A stretch of DNA of 55,024 nt. Source: Candidatus Altimarinota bacterium (lineage in GTDB: Bacteria; Patescibacteriota; Gracilibacteria; RBG-16-42-10; JAQVLK01). Positions 54,218-55,024 of the stretch are shown here, piece after piece. The notes under the pieces were generated by a model. That model did no database searches. It was not told the DNA's origin and saw only the letters and a list, made by a program, of their open reading frames with translations. Position 1 is the stretch's first letter. Every line of letters starts with the position of its first letter. Location of the stretch: positions 1 to 55,024 of the forward strand of contig JAQVLK010000005.1 in assembly GCA_028704165.1 (NCBI GenBank), given 5' to 3'. A program made the translations under genes and the position numbers.

Positions 54218-54820
54218 ATGTCTTCAAATAAGCAAGCAGATACCGAGGATAACTGGATCTACTCCGACAAAGTTCGCGATCATTTCTTCAAGCCACGCAA
54301 CGTCATGGAAGATGAAGAAGAAAGTTTCGCGGCCGACGGCGAAGGAATGGTCGGCAGTCCGGCCTGTGGTGATATGATGAAGGTTTGGATCAAGGTCAAA
54401 GATGACAAGATAGCCGCCTTTAAGTGGCGAACTTTTGGCTGTGCTTCAGCTATTGCGACTACTTCGATTCTCTCCGAAATGGTAATTGGCAAGACACTCG
54501 ATGAAGCTTACAAGATCACAGCCGAAGATATCGTCAAAGGGTTAGATGGACTTCCTCAGAATAAAATCCACTGTTCTGTGCTGGGTGATCAGGCCCTCAG
54601 AGCAGCGATTGATAATTACAAAGGGAAAATTAATCCAAACACTATGTCTGAAGCTAAAGTTATCTGCACCTGCATGGGCGTGACTGACGAAGATATTAAA
54701 AAGGCTGTAAAGGACGGTGCCAAGAATTATGAAGAGGTACAAGAGAAAACTCAATGTGGCACGGTTTGCGGCATGTGCGAGGAAGAGGTCAAGAAGATTA
54801 TAAAAAAGGCAGAACTATGA
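54218..54820 (+). CDS. iscU: IscU/NifU scaffold fused to a BFD-like [2Fe-2S] domain
   Basis: 200 aa from ATG 54218 (MSSNKQADTEDNWIYSDKV); an in-frame ATG at 54200 is possible. IscU part: GSPACGDMMKVWIK, RTFGCASAIATTS and KIHCSVLGDQALRAA hold the three cluster cysteines and the Asp. From about 150 a BFD-like domain adds CTCMGVTDEDIKKAVKDGA and CGTVCGMC. It assembles Fe-S clusters, needed here by PFOR, fumarase, IspG and radical SAM enzymes. No IscS follows. Confidence 0.92.
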   Translation: MSSNKQADTEDNWIYSDKVRDHFFKPRNVMEDEEESFAADGEGMVGSPACGDMMKVWIKVKDDKIAAFKWRTFGCASAIATTSILSEMVIGKTLDEAYKITAEDIVKGLDGLPQNKIHCSVLGDQALRAAIDNYKGKINPNTMSEAKVICTCMGVTDEDIKKAVKDGAKNYEEVQEKTQCGTVCGMCEEEVKKIIKKAEL

Positions 54821-54923
54821 TTACGCAGATTAAATGATTACCATGATTTCTAAGCGCTTCTAGAAGAAGCGCTTCTCCTAATCATAGTCCATCAGTAAAT
54901 CATTCTAATCATAGTTCAAGACA

Positions 54924-55024
54924 ATGGATATCAACAAAGTTCTCTGCAAACTGGAAGAATACCTCAAAGACAAGCATCCGCCAGTCATCGACCTACTTGC
55001 CAGTAAAGGCGCCGATCCCTTCAA
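54924..55024 (+). CDS. nth: Endonuclease III (N-terminal fragment, runs off the window)
   Basis: 33 residues visible: MDINKVLCKLEEYLKDKHPP, then VIDLLASKGADPF. The run ...ADPF at the edge fits the conserved ADPFKVLISTIL-type start of endonuclease III. The rest, with the HhH and cluster motifs, is outside. Base-excision DNA repair if correct. Confidence 0.6.
   Translation, partial: MDINKVLCKLEEYLKDKHPPVIDLLASKGADPF

Overview
The window looks like a chromosomal contig from a Patescibacteria/CPR-type bacterium, possibly Peregrinibacteria; the rank below CPR is an inference. Supporting signs are the small single-copy housekeeping genes, many short lipoproteins and hypothetical membrane proteins, DUF5652, DUF3352 and YibE/F genes, an archaeal-type cytidylate kinase, and a 16S gene with an insertion and no adjacent 23S. 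TGA is used as a stop (for example in yibE/F and the GT2 gene), so the UGA-glycine code of Absconditabacteria and Gracilibacteria does not apply. Most start codons lack a Shine-Dalgarno sequence although the 16S tail carries an intact anti-SD.

Layout. 1-3.1 kb: 5' part of ligA and a yibE/F gene, separated by a repeat-rich spacer. 3.2-8.3 kb: AT-rich secreted and lipoprotein genes and a lone radical SAM gene; the stretch 3969-8271 is bounded by 66-bp direct repeats that include the 3' end of tRNA-Lys, so it looks like a small island. 8.4-13.3 kb: membrane proteins, then dnaJ followed by a GT2 and an NDP-hexose 2,3-dehydratase; those two are framed by a duplication of the dnaJ 3' end. 13.7-15.6 kb: a very acidic secreted protein. 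15.7-20.7 kb: a minus-strand ribosome and RNA-processing block (GerMN lipoprotein, helical protein, yceD, rpmF, nusB, rnc, rluD, cmk). 20.8-25.0 kb: a DedA-like protein, an HTH-ATPase-DUF4325 regulator under a very clear promoter/operator, and leuS. 25.2-30.8 kb: an orphan 434-aa protein and a surface-protein cluster around signal peptidase I. 31.1-32.75 kb: 16S rRNA. 32.9-39.1 kb: tRNA-Ala, tRNA-Ile, corA, an ECF sigma factor with a membrane protein, and htpX. 39.4-43.6 kb: lipoproteins, a DUF3352 protein, a Dps-like ferritin and a YbaK protein. 43.7-46.8 kb: tRNA-Gly, ispG, tRNA-Thr, cdaA and a DUF5652 gene. 47-53.4 kb: a metabolic run of pyruvate:ferredoxin oxidoreductase (porG-D-A-B), two-subunit class I fumarase, a ferredoxin/flavin reductase and a DHH phosphoesterase. 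53.4-55.0 kb: a gene split by one in-frame stop, an IscU-BFD fusion, and the start of an endonuclease III gene.

The most unusual aspect is the intergenic and RNA-gene architecture. Several families of short repeats are spread through the window. One sits inside the 16S rRNA (V2 region). Four of the five tRNA genes have a partial duplicate nearby, two of them broken by short palindromes. A two-copy promoter-leader module (CTTAAT-N5-CTTAAT-N10-TATATT, then a G5/C5 hairpin and a conserved 13-mer) lies upstream of ligA and of the iscU-like gene. Together these suggest small palindromic elements that target structured RNA genes and gene ends. No transposase, integrase or CRISPR array was seen.
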